Shown here: one piece after another, positions 37,601 to 47,429 of the stretch
Layout of the letters: each line of letters starts with the position of its first letter
How positions within the stretch are numbered: the first letter of the stretch is position 1
DNA from: Bugula neritina
Taxonomy: Eukaryota; Bryozoa; Gymnolaemata; Cheilostomatida; Bugulidae
Direction: 5' to 3'
Assembly (NCBI GenBank): GCA_964035545.1
Contig: OZ037766.1
Location: forward strand, 10,609,722 to 10,673,721
DNA: 64,000 nt
Position numbers and translations under genes: made by a program
The notes under the pieces: model-generated
What the model saw: only the letters and a program-made list of their open reading frames with translations
What the model was told of the DNA's origin: nothing
Databases searched by the model: none

Positions 37601-40600
37601 CCAAAAAAATATTATTGCATCCAATAAAGAATAGAAATTAAAAGAAAAGGCAGAAACTCAAAGCAAACGAAGATTTGCATACTCAAAGAAGTTAGAGAGA
37701 TGCATATTATAAAAATTAAGTTAAAAAATAAGATAATTGAAAAACGTGAATAAAAAATCTGTTTTTGCATTTTCTATCAGACCTTCATTTTTCGAACACG
37801 CTGTCTAGCTTGCATCCCTTTAAACCCAGCTTGTATCTTTGTCGCCGCTTTTTCCGATTCTATTTCACTAACGCTTGTATAAAATCCTACTCTAGAATGT
37901 TCCTCTGCTCTAGATAGAGATTCTTTTGTGTCATTCAAAAGAGGGTCTTGTTTTGACGTCTGATTTTAGAATTTTAGAAAAGCAAACAAAACAGAAGCAG
38001 TTGATATGTTAGTGCTCAGCTAGCTCAGTGAGGGTCACAAAACCATTCTAATCAGAAATGGCTCAATGTATTTTTATTGGCATAAAAGTGACTGTGATTT
38101 TAAGTATATTCAAATTCTAATGTTTTATGGCCATCTGTAGTATAAAATCAGCTCATGCATGTGGGGGCAAATTTCAATTTTTTATTATGTCAGTATATTT
38201 GGTATAGATACATAATGCAATCAATGCAAATTTGGAAACAATTATGAAGTAATGTGGAAAAATACACTGCGCCATTGCATTATTGAGGGGACTAAGCTAT
38301 TGAACAAATATTTGATGTGCAGCACTAGCATGAACAGTAGGTGCTCTCACACTCACACTACTATAACACAAGGGGGTAAAGCCACGCCTTCAAAGTTATC
38401 AATTAGAGCTTAATTAAGTACAATACTGTTAATTTGGCATTGTGCTAAATGCCTTACAAAAATAACTAATACAGTTTTACATCTTTTTCTTAAACAAGAA
38501 GCATGTAGTTTAGAATTAGTTGATGAAAAAACATAGTGTTTTGTTTGTGGCAACCAAAGATCAAATACAAATTTTGAAACACCTTGACTATGCATAAAAA
38601 TAAATTTGAATAATAGCACTACACAGCGTCTTTAGATTTCATTAGATTAGAATTAAAAGAAGTTGAAAACAATAAAACACAATAAATATATCTCACAAAT
38701 AATGTATTGTGTTTTATGATTTTTATAGTTTTTTGGTTCAAATTGTTGCATATTCTAAAGTAAGACCAGTGCTTTAACTTTTAAATAAAGTGTTTAAATA
38801 ATTGAATAAGGTGTTTAAATAAACATAAGCTTATTGCTTTCATTTCAGCTTATTGGGAAATCTTACCAATTGCTTTCGAGTTTGATAACCCTTAAAACTA
38901 GCTTGGATTTTTAGTGCTGCTGCTTCTACATCGGCATCATTCAAATCAATGTCAATCTCCTCTTTTTCTGCTCCTGACTGTTGATTGGCTGGAAGCTCTG
39001 AGCTACACAAGAGAAATATTAGTCATAGAGTTTACATTCAGCTGCCGTATTGTCTAGCTCTGCAGCTGTTTTACTTGCCTTGCTGTGGGTTTATAGTCAC
39101 CATCTCTGTGAGAACCCCTAAGGCCTAAAGGGTTTTTTTAAGCAAGCTAAGGACTTTTTCACAAACATTGAAAGGAGGCAATTGTGACTGAATGTCCTTT
39201 CTAGCATCTTTGTTGAGACTCGAATCGCATGACCTCGTGTTTACTAAGCCAACGCTCTAACTCTTAGACCACAGCTACATGCTTACTGTATTACATATTA
39301 TGGATGATAAATTCTAGTACATGGCTATTGCAAATCCCAACAACTATCATTTATCAACTTTATACAGTTGCAGAAAATTTAAATGCTTATCTTTGTTTAT
39401 AACTTGCTAAGGTAAGTAAATTATATTTCCCTGCAGGTTACTCTGCTGTATAATACTTTTTTTCTATATATGAGTATTTTTCCAAGATTTGACTTTTAAA
39501 AATCTATAATATCAACTTCTAAACTCACCTGTCTTCAGCAGAAGGGCTTTCCTTTCGACCTTCGTGACCTCTGAAACCTGCTTGTATTTTTGTGGCTGCT
39601 TTTTCTTCTCTTATGACTTCGACCTCCTGTTTGGCAGCATGCTGACGGAATTTTGTCTGTATTGCCAGAGCAGCATCTTGTTGTGTTGGATCACTGGGGT
39701 CAATCTCTGGTTGCTGACCGATATTATAACATAATATAAACATATGTTGACAGATGTTATATCATAATATAAGCAGATGTTGACAGATATTATAACATAA
39801 TATAAGCAGATGTTGACAGATATTATAACATAATATAAGCAGATGTTGACAAATATTATAACATAACATAAGCACATGTTGACAGATATTATAACATAAC
39901 ATAAGCACATGTTGACAGATATTATAACATAATATAAGCAGATGTTGACAGATATTATAACATAATATAAGCAGATGTTGACAGATATTATAACATAATA
40001 TAAGCATATATTGACAGATATTATAACATAATATAAGCATATGTTGACAGATGTTATAACATAATATAAGCACATGTTGACAGATATTATAACATAACAT
40101 AAGCATATGTTGACAGATATTATAACATAATATAAGCAGATGTTGACAGATATTATAACATAATATAAGCATATGTTGACAGATGTTATAACATAATATA
40201 AGCATATGTTGACAGATATTATAACATAATATAAGCATATATTGACAGATATTATAACATAATATAAGCATATATTGACAGATATTATAACATAATATAA
40301 GATAGTGTCTTGAACATATTTTACAAGATAAGCTAAAAAGTCTTTACTCCAAACTTCAACACTTACGGAGAATGCTTTATTGTTGTAAAATCGATCTTCC
40401 ATTTTGGCGCCATGCTCTGCTGGATCTATCCCAGATTCTAATAATTGATAGGATAGATATAATGTGTGCTGTCTTTGATAATATAATACTTTATATGCTT
40501 GATGTGAGGCTAACTATGACAATTCCTACTTAGTTTAAACTAAAATTCACAAGTATGTATAAATTGTTGTGTCAAACTATTTAGAAATTATTTTATACAA

Positions 40601-40875
40601 GACTTAGCTAAATGTACGTGGTAAGTGAAAACATTACCTATGTATTATCACTGCTTTTGAATATGATAAGTTCATAGCCTATAAGTTATGTGCAATTGAA
40701 AAATTAATAATCAACACATACCTTCTCTCTGTTTAATAAGGTTTTCAAAGTACTCAGCACCAAAAGCATACAATTCTTCTGGTTGGCTTCGCAGTACTTC
40801 TCTAGCCAGACCTTCTAGCAAGTTCTGGAAACCTCGTGGCACACGCAACTTTGTGTTGGAGAAGGGGACTGCCAT
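34656..40875 (-). CDS. SPA17-like RIIa-domain protein with six IQ motifs
   Basis: Eight exons, high to low: 40875-40722, 40437-40367, 39713-39529, 39002-38867, 37959-37783, 37530-37315, 37178-37011 and 35594-34656, giving 681 residues. Exons 1-2 match sperm protein SPA17: VPFSNTKLRVPRGF, the RII dimerisation/docking helices (FQNLLEGLAREVL, FGAEYFENLI) and DPAEHGAKMEDRFYNNKAF. SPA17 and relatives bind AKAPs in cilia and sperm tails; IQ motifs bind calmodulin. Here one IQ unit (A-A-x-K-I-Q-A-x-F-K/R-G-x-x-x-R) occurs at about 91, 117, 165, 221, 348 and 423; vertebrate SPA17 has one. Units in exons 4, 7 and 8 share an acidic lead (EEVDIDL, then DPEVE-like), so the exons look duplicated. The last roughly 240 residues are Ala/Glu/Pro/Thr low complexity with EAPATAA repeats. 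A palindromic X-box lies upstream of the ATG. Confidence 0.9.
35075..35300 (-). repeat. 21-bp coding minisatellite in the SPA17-like C-tail
   Basis: GTGCTTCTGCTGCTGTGGCA plus one base recurs four times exactly, flanked by diverged 21-bp units (GTGCTTCTTGTGTGTCTGCA type). Sense translation is EAPATAA, EAPADTQ and similar heptads. A long antisense open frame here is a by-product of the composition. Confidence 0.9.
39090..39278 (-). repeat. tRNA-derived SINE family S1, copy 1
   Basis: Minus strand begins GTAGCTGTGGTCTAAGAG (A-box region), then has GCGATTCGAGTC (B box), a body with GACATTCAGTCACAATTGCC, and ends with GGTTCTCACAGAGATGGTGA and CTATAAA. It is about 190 bp, intronic in the SPA17-like gene and on the same strand as the gene. 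Confidence 0.8.
39726..40305. repeat. 33-bp minisatellite in intron 2 of the SPA17-like gene
   Basis: About 17 units, each with TGTTGACAGATATTATAACA and ATAATATAAGCA (variants CATATG, CACATG, CAGATG). The array ends within about 15 bp of the acceptor at 39714-39715. The intron end reads TTATAATATCGGTCAG where array units read TTATAATATCTGTCAA, so the acceptor region looks like a diverged unit. Open frames of 169-263 codons across it, with an 11-residue period, are artefacts. Confidence 0.95.
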
Positions 40876-42661
40876 GTTGATTGTCACAAGTACTGTTACT
40901 ATTAATGGCTGCGACTGGGTGTAGTTTATTAAGCAAGTGCTCTCTCAATCAACAGTATTTGCTTTAGCTGTTGTATTTAGTTGTAGCCCAGTTGCTAAGC
41001 AACAATCACTCCTGTACAAGCCTAGCGTGACTAATCAATAGCAAAGCTAGTTAAACTATATATTATTAGGTTGACAACTCTCCCTGCAGCTATGCATTGA
41101 TGATTAAGAAATTATATTATGTTAGTAAGTATAAACTTCTAGTCTGTCCCATAAAGATAGTTATAATAAGCTGGGATATGGTTTGTAATGACTTACTTTG
41201 TAGCCTCCATATATCGGAAATAGTAGGCTATTTTTCTCTTTTTCTTTCTTTGTTGCTAATTTCAAACAGTCGTTAATTCTTGGCATAGTACCTATACAGT
41301 ATATTGATCTATTATTCTACTATTAAAGATATATATGATATATTGCAAATTTTTAATATAGTGTGTTGAGCACAATATAGCTCCAAATAAACAACAACTG
41401 TCAACCAATATTCAATTACCTCTTGCAACTGAATAAACCACGAAAATACTTTTTACCAAAACGTTATCATAACATGTGCTATATGCAAGAATAATAAAGC
41501 TAGTTTAAAGATATTAAACTGATGGTCACTTATCTATATTATTCAATACATCAGTTTTTATAGTTATAATTGATTATTGATGAGTGGCGGGTTTCAAGAG
41601 GTGCAGCATCTTGTATCAGCAGTTCTTAATCATCCCACAATTTAATGTCATTATTGCAGCAAAAATCAAGTATCAACCTAAATTATATTTTATCTTTATG
41701 TTTGTAGTTGATTAGCTAATATGTTGTAGCTTATAATACTGTATATGTAGTATACAATATTGTACATGTAGTATATAATACTGTATGTTATGTAATTTAT
41801 AATACTATATATGTAGTTAATAAAACTGTAAATGTAGTTTTGCTGGTAGACAAGTATAATTCATATGTATTATCAGTTGACATGTTTGTCATCCTTGCAA
41901 AGAAACACTTTATTGAGCATCAGTCAAGATTTGAAGCAAGTTAATTATTTGCATCATAATTTGCTATAAAATATACAAGTCATCTATATATGAAATGCTA
42001 CTAGCCTACAGTGTTGTCATGTACGCATCATAGTACCACATAATTATACAGTTATAAAATTGTATTATTTAAATATGCTTTATATGGATGCTTAATGCAT
42101 CTCAGTTTAATTAGTTTCATAGAGTCACAGCTATAAACTATCAAACTTATTGTCGTTTTGCTTACATGTTTTGATTGATATGAGAATAATATTTTATAGT
42201 CAAGCTTTGCCTCATAATACAATAAGTTAGTTTGTATTTAAAACAATCCTTTGACAACAAAGTAGATGTCTGAAGTTATTGAAAAGCAGTTGCAAGCAAC
42301 TACACCAGACTTTTCTATTAAACTCTATGCTACTTCAAGGCATCTATTGATTTTAGATTCATATTTGCATGCAACTTCACTGTTATCATGCAAAATAATA
42401 GATAACAGGTTTGACTGATTGCAATCTTCTACCAGTCTAGTTTCTATTTTATTATTTAGATAATTGGTTACTATGTCAAAACTTATTGTATAATTAAGTT
42501 GATCGCTTAAAGCAATAAACATGTAGAGATGGTGATAATCGGAGACATTAAATGTTCAAGAAAGCACAAATGTATAAAATTAAAAAATCTTTCATCAATG
42601 TCATGTCATTGCAGAAAATAAAATAAATTATTATGTTGTAAACATATCTATGTAAATGATA
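40876..42661. other. Upstream region of the SPA17-like gene; no other gene
   Basis: About 1.8 kb of AT-rich sequence between the SPA17-like start and the RhoGEF stop. Apart from the X-box at 40991 I see only TATAATACTGTATATGTAGT-type imperfect repeats at about 41730-41830. Confidence 0.5.
40991..41003. promoter_or_regulatory. X-box (RFX-type site) GTTGCTAAGCAAC
   Basis: A perfect palindrome with a one-base centre, 115 bp upstream of the ATG at 40875. It fits the RFX consensus of two GTTRCY-like half sites separated by 1-3 bases. RFX factors drive ciliary genes in animals, and the gene downstream is a flagellar-type protein. Confidence 0.65.
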
Positions 42662-44737
42662 CTATGTATGCAACAAAATATTAGGTAAGGCACCTCGTCT
42701 CATTTGTTTTCTACCTCCTAGTACCAAAGAGTAATATTTAAGATTTAGGTACCATGTTTCACTAGAGCTAGCAGGTCTGAGAATGACTGGTTCTTTACAG
42801 CCTTCTTGCACTTCAAACACATCATAGAATTCTGTGTTTCGAGATACAAGACAGTTGGAGAGATAGCACGGCTCTCCTAGAATCTGCAGCCTAGAACTAC
42901 CCTTTTTAATCAGAAGTAGCACTGCACTAGTGACATTAGTAGGTTTAGGAAAGAGGAGGCGCCACTTAGTTAAAGGTTGTGGGTGATTGTCTCTGCCTTT
43001 AGTCACAACAACTGCATAAGCAGTGTTATAGCGAGACGTTTTTAGCTTTTCGGCCCACTGACTTTCTCCTGGCTGTAGGTACCCAATTTTACCAGATTTA
43101 ATGAAATGTATCTCATCATGTCTCCAATTCAAAGTGTCTAAAACGAGTTTGGTTAGCGCAATTTCGAAAGACGTACGATTCTTTGATTTGCTATCTTTGG
43201 TGTTGGAGGACATCGATGTCAGAACCTTGGACTGAGAGTTTATGTGATGTAGAATGTTTGTGATTTTGTCATTGGCTTTAGCGATGTCATTACGGTCAGC
43301 GTGTGAATGGTGTGTGGATTTATGAAGCCTTTTTAAGAGTAAAGGATATTTCATTATTCTCTGAACTGGAATCATTAAAAAGGTTTTTAGGTCAATACGT
43401 CGCAGAGCTGCATTGTCTTTGAGCGAAGCTTGTAAAAATAAATTGAAAAGTAAATTCTCTTTTCTCAGCTGCTCTATCAAAGTGATGGCGTTGTTGTAGT
43501 GTAGGCAATACGTTTCAAATGCTAAAAACATGGCTGATGATTCGCAGATCAATCTGCCAATTTTAACTTCATTGTAATGTTGATCACCATCTTCACTTAC
43601 TAGCTTTATGTGGTTTTCAAGCTGACTGATGAACTTTTTGCTTACATCTATTAGCTTGCCAACATTTCCAAAAATTGTGTGAACTTCTTGTACACTCAGC
43701 AAGCCATTGCTTAGCAGAGCATCATTAAAATGGTGCTTAATTAGTTTCAAATCATGACAATAGCTGAGTTCACTATCTAGTATCTCTTTTATAGTTGCCT
43801 GGCGTTCTGTTCGATTTGATAGGCATTTCGCACACAGGTTAGCTGCTGAATCATTGGAAGAACAAGATCGAGCACTTGTGGGATGGCATACATTGCAGCT
43901 TCTACCATCAACTTCGTCAAAGCCAGCTATACTTTCTCCATCTTTTTGACTATCTGAGTCAATCAAAAACTGAGAGAATAACTTTTGACTGTCTGAGTCA
44001 CTTTGTTTGGATGAGTTGAGATCAATTTCCAAATCAAAGTCAAAGTCTTCATCAGATAAATATACGATGTCTCCTTTGAAGGACCTGTTACTTTTTGTGC
44101 TAGCAGTTGATTCCAAACTCCGACTTGAAATGCTACTATCTCTGCGTGATAGTCCGGCTAAACATAAATCTGATTCACCTCGAGCAGTGCCATCTGCAAG
44201 ATGGAAATCAAATTCTTCAGATGTAGCAGAGGCTGTTCTAGAAAGGTACCGCCTGCCTTTAGACGTTCGTACACTACCCAAGTCATGTGGGTTTGAATGT
44301 CTTCGAAAACTTCGATCAGTTTTCTTGTCACTTGAATTCTTTTTTAAAACTTCATCAACTGTGATTCGAAGTTTATTGTTAAGTGTTGTTGTTGGTAAAA
44401 GCAAAGCATTGTTTAAATCGTCATCATCAAAAATATCATCTTCTGAATTGCTGGTTTCTGTCAGCTTTTTCAACTTATTCTCAAAGTCCTTTGCTAGTGG
44501 CAGGTCGACATCTTTTCTTTCTTTTTGAATATGAGCATCACTATGAAGAGGAACATACTCATCTCCTAGATATCTCTGAAGCAAAGTTGGTATATCAGTT
44601 TCACAGGAAGAGGGTTGTAGCAGCTCTCTAGGTGAACTTATTGGTTGGTATTTCCTTCTGTATTCTTCCAGGTAGCTGTTTGCTGGCATGGCTTGTTTAT
44701 GTGTCACATTTAAACTTCTTTCAATATCTCTCAGCAT
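42662..44737 (-). CDS. Dbl-family Rho guanine nucleotide exchange factor (DH plus PH-like)
   Basis: One open frame of 691 residues. Residues 1-310 are mostly Ser/Asp-rich and probably disordered, with acidic runs (SEDDIFDDDDL, LSDEDFDFDLEIDL) and two CxxC pairs (C281/C284 and C302/C305) that may bind zinc. The DH domain spans about 312-500: ATIKEILDSELSYCHDLKLI (first conserved helix), a middle helix ending FLAFETYCLHYNNA, and the signature PVQRIMKYPLLLKRL (457-471). A PH-like part follows (about 540-675) with FIKSGKIGYLQPG and WRLLFPKP. DH domains load Rho/Rac/Cdc42 with GTP. I cannot assign the subfamily; PLEKHG-, NET1- or TIAM-type relatives are all possible. The CDS has no intron. The sequence just before the ATG ends in CAG, so an upstream exon is possible. 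Confidence 0.85.
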   Translation of the reverse strand: MLRDIERSLNVTHKQAMPANSYLEEYRRKYQPISSPRELLQPSSCETDIPTLLQRYLGDEYVPLHSDAHIQKERKDVDLPLAKDFENKLKKLTETSNSEDDIFDDDDLNNALLLPTTTLNNKLRITVDEVLKKNSSDKKTDRSFRRHSNPHDLGSVRTSKGRRYLSRTASATSEEFDFHLADGTARGESDLCLAGLSRRDSSISSRSLESTASTKSNRSFKGDIVYLSDEDFDFDLEIDLNSSKQSDSDSQKLFSQFLIDSDSQKDGESIAGFDEVDGRSCNVCHPTSARSCSSNDSAANLCAKCLSNRTERQATIKEILDSELSYCHDLKLIKHHFNDALLSNGLLSVQEVHTIFGNVGKLIDVSKKFISQLENHIKLVSEDGDQHYNEVKIGRLICESSAMFLAFETYCLHYNNAITLIEQLRKENLLFNLFLQASLKDNAALRRIDLKTFLMIPVQRIMKYPLLLKRLHKSTHHSHADRNDIAKANDKITNILHHINSQSKVLTSMSSNTKDSKSKNRTSFEIALTKLVLDTLNWRHDEIHFIKSGKIGYLQPGESQWAEKLKTSRYNTAYAVVVTKGRDNHPQPLTKWRLLFPKPTNVTSAVLLLIKKGSSRLQILGEPCYLSNCLVSRNTEFYDVFEVQEGCKEPVILRPASSSETWYLNLKYYSLVLGGRKQMRRGALPNILLHT

Positions 44738-47429
44738 CTGACATCAACTCTTACTGAGGTTGCTAATGAAAACAAGTAACAAATAATTAGTTATCAGCAC
44801 TGACACGACTGGCAGCAACACTTTGCATAATGAAACTGCTCTTTAGACTGAATATGCAAATCTATTGAAAGTTTTACTATAATCCCATGGTACTTTAAGT
44901 GATCGGTTGAATAGAGTAAGAAGTTAGCATCAGCAAATTCTCAAGGCTTGATAATTAAGTTGTCTGCCAATTTTGAAAGTTACCAACAAGCAAAGAATTA
45001 ATATAAACATGTAGACACAATAACCTGGTTATTATTATATATAATTTCAACACTCACCTTATCACAAGTAACTTGTTACAATATAATATTATACATGACT
45101 TAGGTACACATTTCTCAATGTGCTGTCTGTGCCAATTATACAGGTGGAGTAGCTCATGTGAGAGTTAAGTAGCTATTGCACTGCACAGTCCCCTTAACAA
45201 AAGATTCAATTATGACAAAGCATTGGCTAAGGTTAACAGTAACATATTGTCTATATGCACAACAACAATCAATGTTTTCTGCTATATCCTTTGAGTTCTG
45301 TAATTGGGTGATGATTTGTGAAAGACTTGTGATATTTAATTGTTGTTTTAAATAACAGTAAAAACAAAAGTCATAATTTAAATAGCTTCCTGCTAAGCAT
45401 TTTGCACCTGAAATAATCTAACTTATAAATTTTTTGCTTCAAAGGCGTTAGGAATTTGAAATGAAGCAGCCAGTGTAAATTCCTGCTGCTTACTGGTTAT
45501 TGATTCATTCCGGCCAATAAGCAAAAGCTAGACAATGACTGCCTGAAAGAACAATTCCAACAGTGATATTCCGAATATGAGGCTGTCATGATGACACATT
45601 ATCCTTTATTGTGTATTTTCTCTATTAATTATGCAAGCCAGGGTGTAACCATATAGTATTAAACTATTTACCCAATGATTATTGTATATTATTATGCAAT
45701 AGTTCTATAGCACATATTATAAGCTAAAATGAGAATTTTTGTTAGCTATTGCATTCAATTGAATAGAAATTGAATTAAATTTTATAGAAAAGCATAAATT
45801 TTTATTTGAGAGCAGCTAGCTCAACATTTTCTAAATGAATTTGAACTGTTAAAACTAAAAGTTCATTTTGTATGAAATGATAAGGCTCTTTTTAATAATG
45901 TGAATGAATTTGTAAAAGACATGATCTTATAACTTATATAAAAGCTGTATTTTAATATTATGTGCCATTTTCAAAAGGTCATTAACATTTGCAGCAATAT
46001 TTGAAATATTTTATATCAATCAGGTAACAGTCTTTCCGAATCTGTATTGGGTAGATTAAATGTTTATGTTGGCCTCAGTTTACTTTGTTAAACAGGTATC
46101 CAAGTGGATAGATATAGTTTCATTATAATATGAAACACCACAAAGTAAAAGTATTTTGCCCATCGTAATAATATTATAGGCCTACTCGAGACTTAGTTTG
46201 TGATGTCGAATGAGAGATGAGACAACTCCATGGTTTATGCTCAGTATTTGCCCATAACTCCAAATCCATCATCCAAATATGATCTGCTTTTAACCTTCAA
46301 TCATTCTGGTTTAACTACTCCCTTCCGAGAACTGTCAGGCTACAATTTATTGTCAATATTTGCTGAAAATTAGATTTTCTACAACTTTAAGTCATTGCCC
46401 AGCTTGAAAATCGTGCTGAAAATACCTGCCTGAATTTACTTGACTGGGCCATTAAAACTGGAGACGCTATGTAACTTTTTATGAAAAAATGAGTTTTTAG
46501 TTTGCTCACTTTTTATACAAAGATGTGAAAAATACTAGCTCACTTGAAAACTTCTGCTTTGTGTTCATATATTTCAAGGCGTATAAGTATAGACGTATAG
46601 TGATACCATGAATTGGAAGATACTAATGGAAGCATCCTTTAACCTTTTATATAATCATGTCACATTATTACAAAAATATTGCACATTTTGCTTTCCCATA
46701 TTACGGAATACATTGTCTCATGCTTGTGCTAGACTATTTCTGTGAATCTCAAGCTTTACCTAATAGCTTTAAAGCTTTGATGCAATATTTTTTTTGTAAA
46801 TCACCAGTTGAAATACTTACATTTTTGAGATGCAATACACAACTGAGGAAAGACAACTCTAACCACACTTGCTTGTTATTATACAACTGTATCCCACCAC
46901 ACAGCATTCAACACGGTGTATTATATTACTCCATTTATTGCCAAGGTATTGATAAAACACTTTAAAAAGTATAATAGTAAATTTATTTCTCAATGCTTGC
47001 AAGGATTAACTTTAATTAAAATACTATCAACAGGTGTGGAGTAAGTGGTGAAATTGTTACATAACAATAACAATACACAAGTGTACACTATCCAGCTGGC
47101 CGCTATACTAGATACACATACACATCATTGTAGTTTGATCCCATAAGAAGTGCAATGTGTTTAATAGTTGTATAAGAAGTCAAACCTAAACAACACAATA
47201 TAATTATTACAACATAACAGAATAATTCACCACTTACACATTATCTCATAGCTCAAGCTTTAACTTAGTTACTATCCATTCTCCATCGGCTAATGGAACA
47301 CCTAATGGGGCAAAGCTAACCAACCATTCTCCTTGATTAGTTTCATGGTTGAACTACCCTGTCATAGATTGATGGGATTCATTTAGTTAGGTAAGTTGTA
47401 TTGGATTAGTCATTGGTATCTAGTAGCAG
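44738..47429. other. Divergent intergenic region; upstream exon(s) of the PTB-ANK-SOCS gene not found
   Basis: The exon at 47430 starts in phase 0 after an acceptor, with a stop in frame just before it, so a start exon should lie here. I could not identify it. An open frame at 46657-46965 (+) is Cys/Tyr-rich and unlike known proteins. Confidence 0.4.

Noticed and set aside
39611-40402. 263-codon and 169-codon minus-strand open frames with an 11-residue repeat (NICLYYVIISV type)
   Set aside because: They arise from the 33-bp intronic minisatellite, whose period is a multiple of 3; only the first and last parts overlap real exons.
44007-44528. 173-codon Ser-rich plus-strand open frame
   Set aside because: Antisense of the RhoGEF coding sequence; composition mirrors the Ser/Asp-rich sense frame.
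46657-46965. 102-codon plus-strand open frame in the RhoGEF/PTB-ANK-SOCS gap
   Set aside because: No similarity, no fitting splice sites to the exon at 47430, and composition like the surrounding AT-rich DNA.
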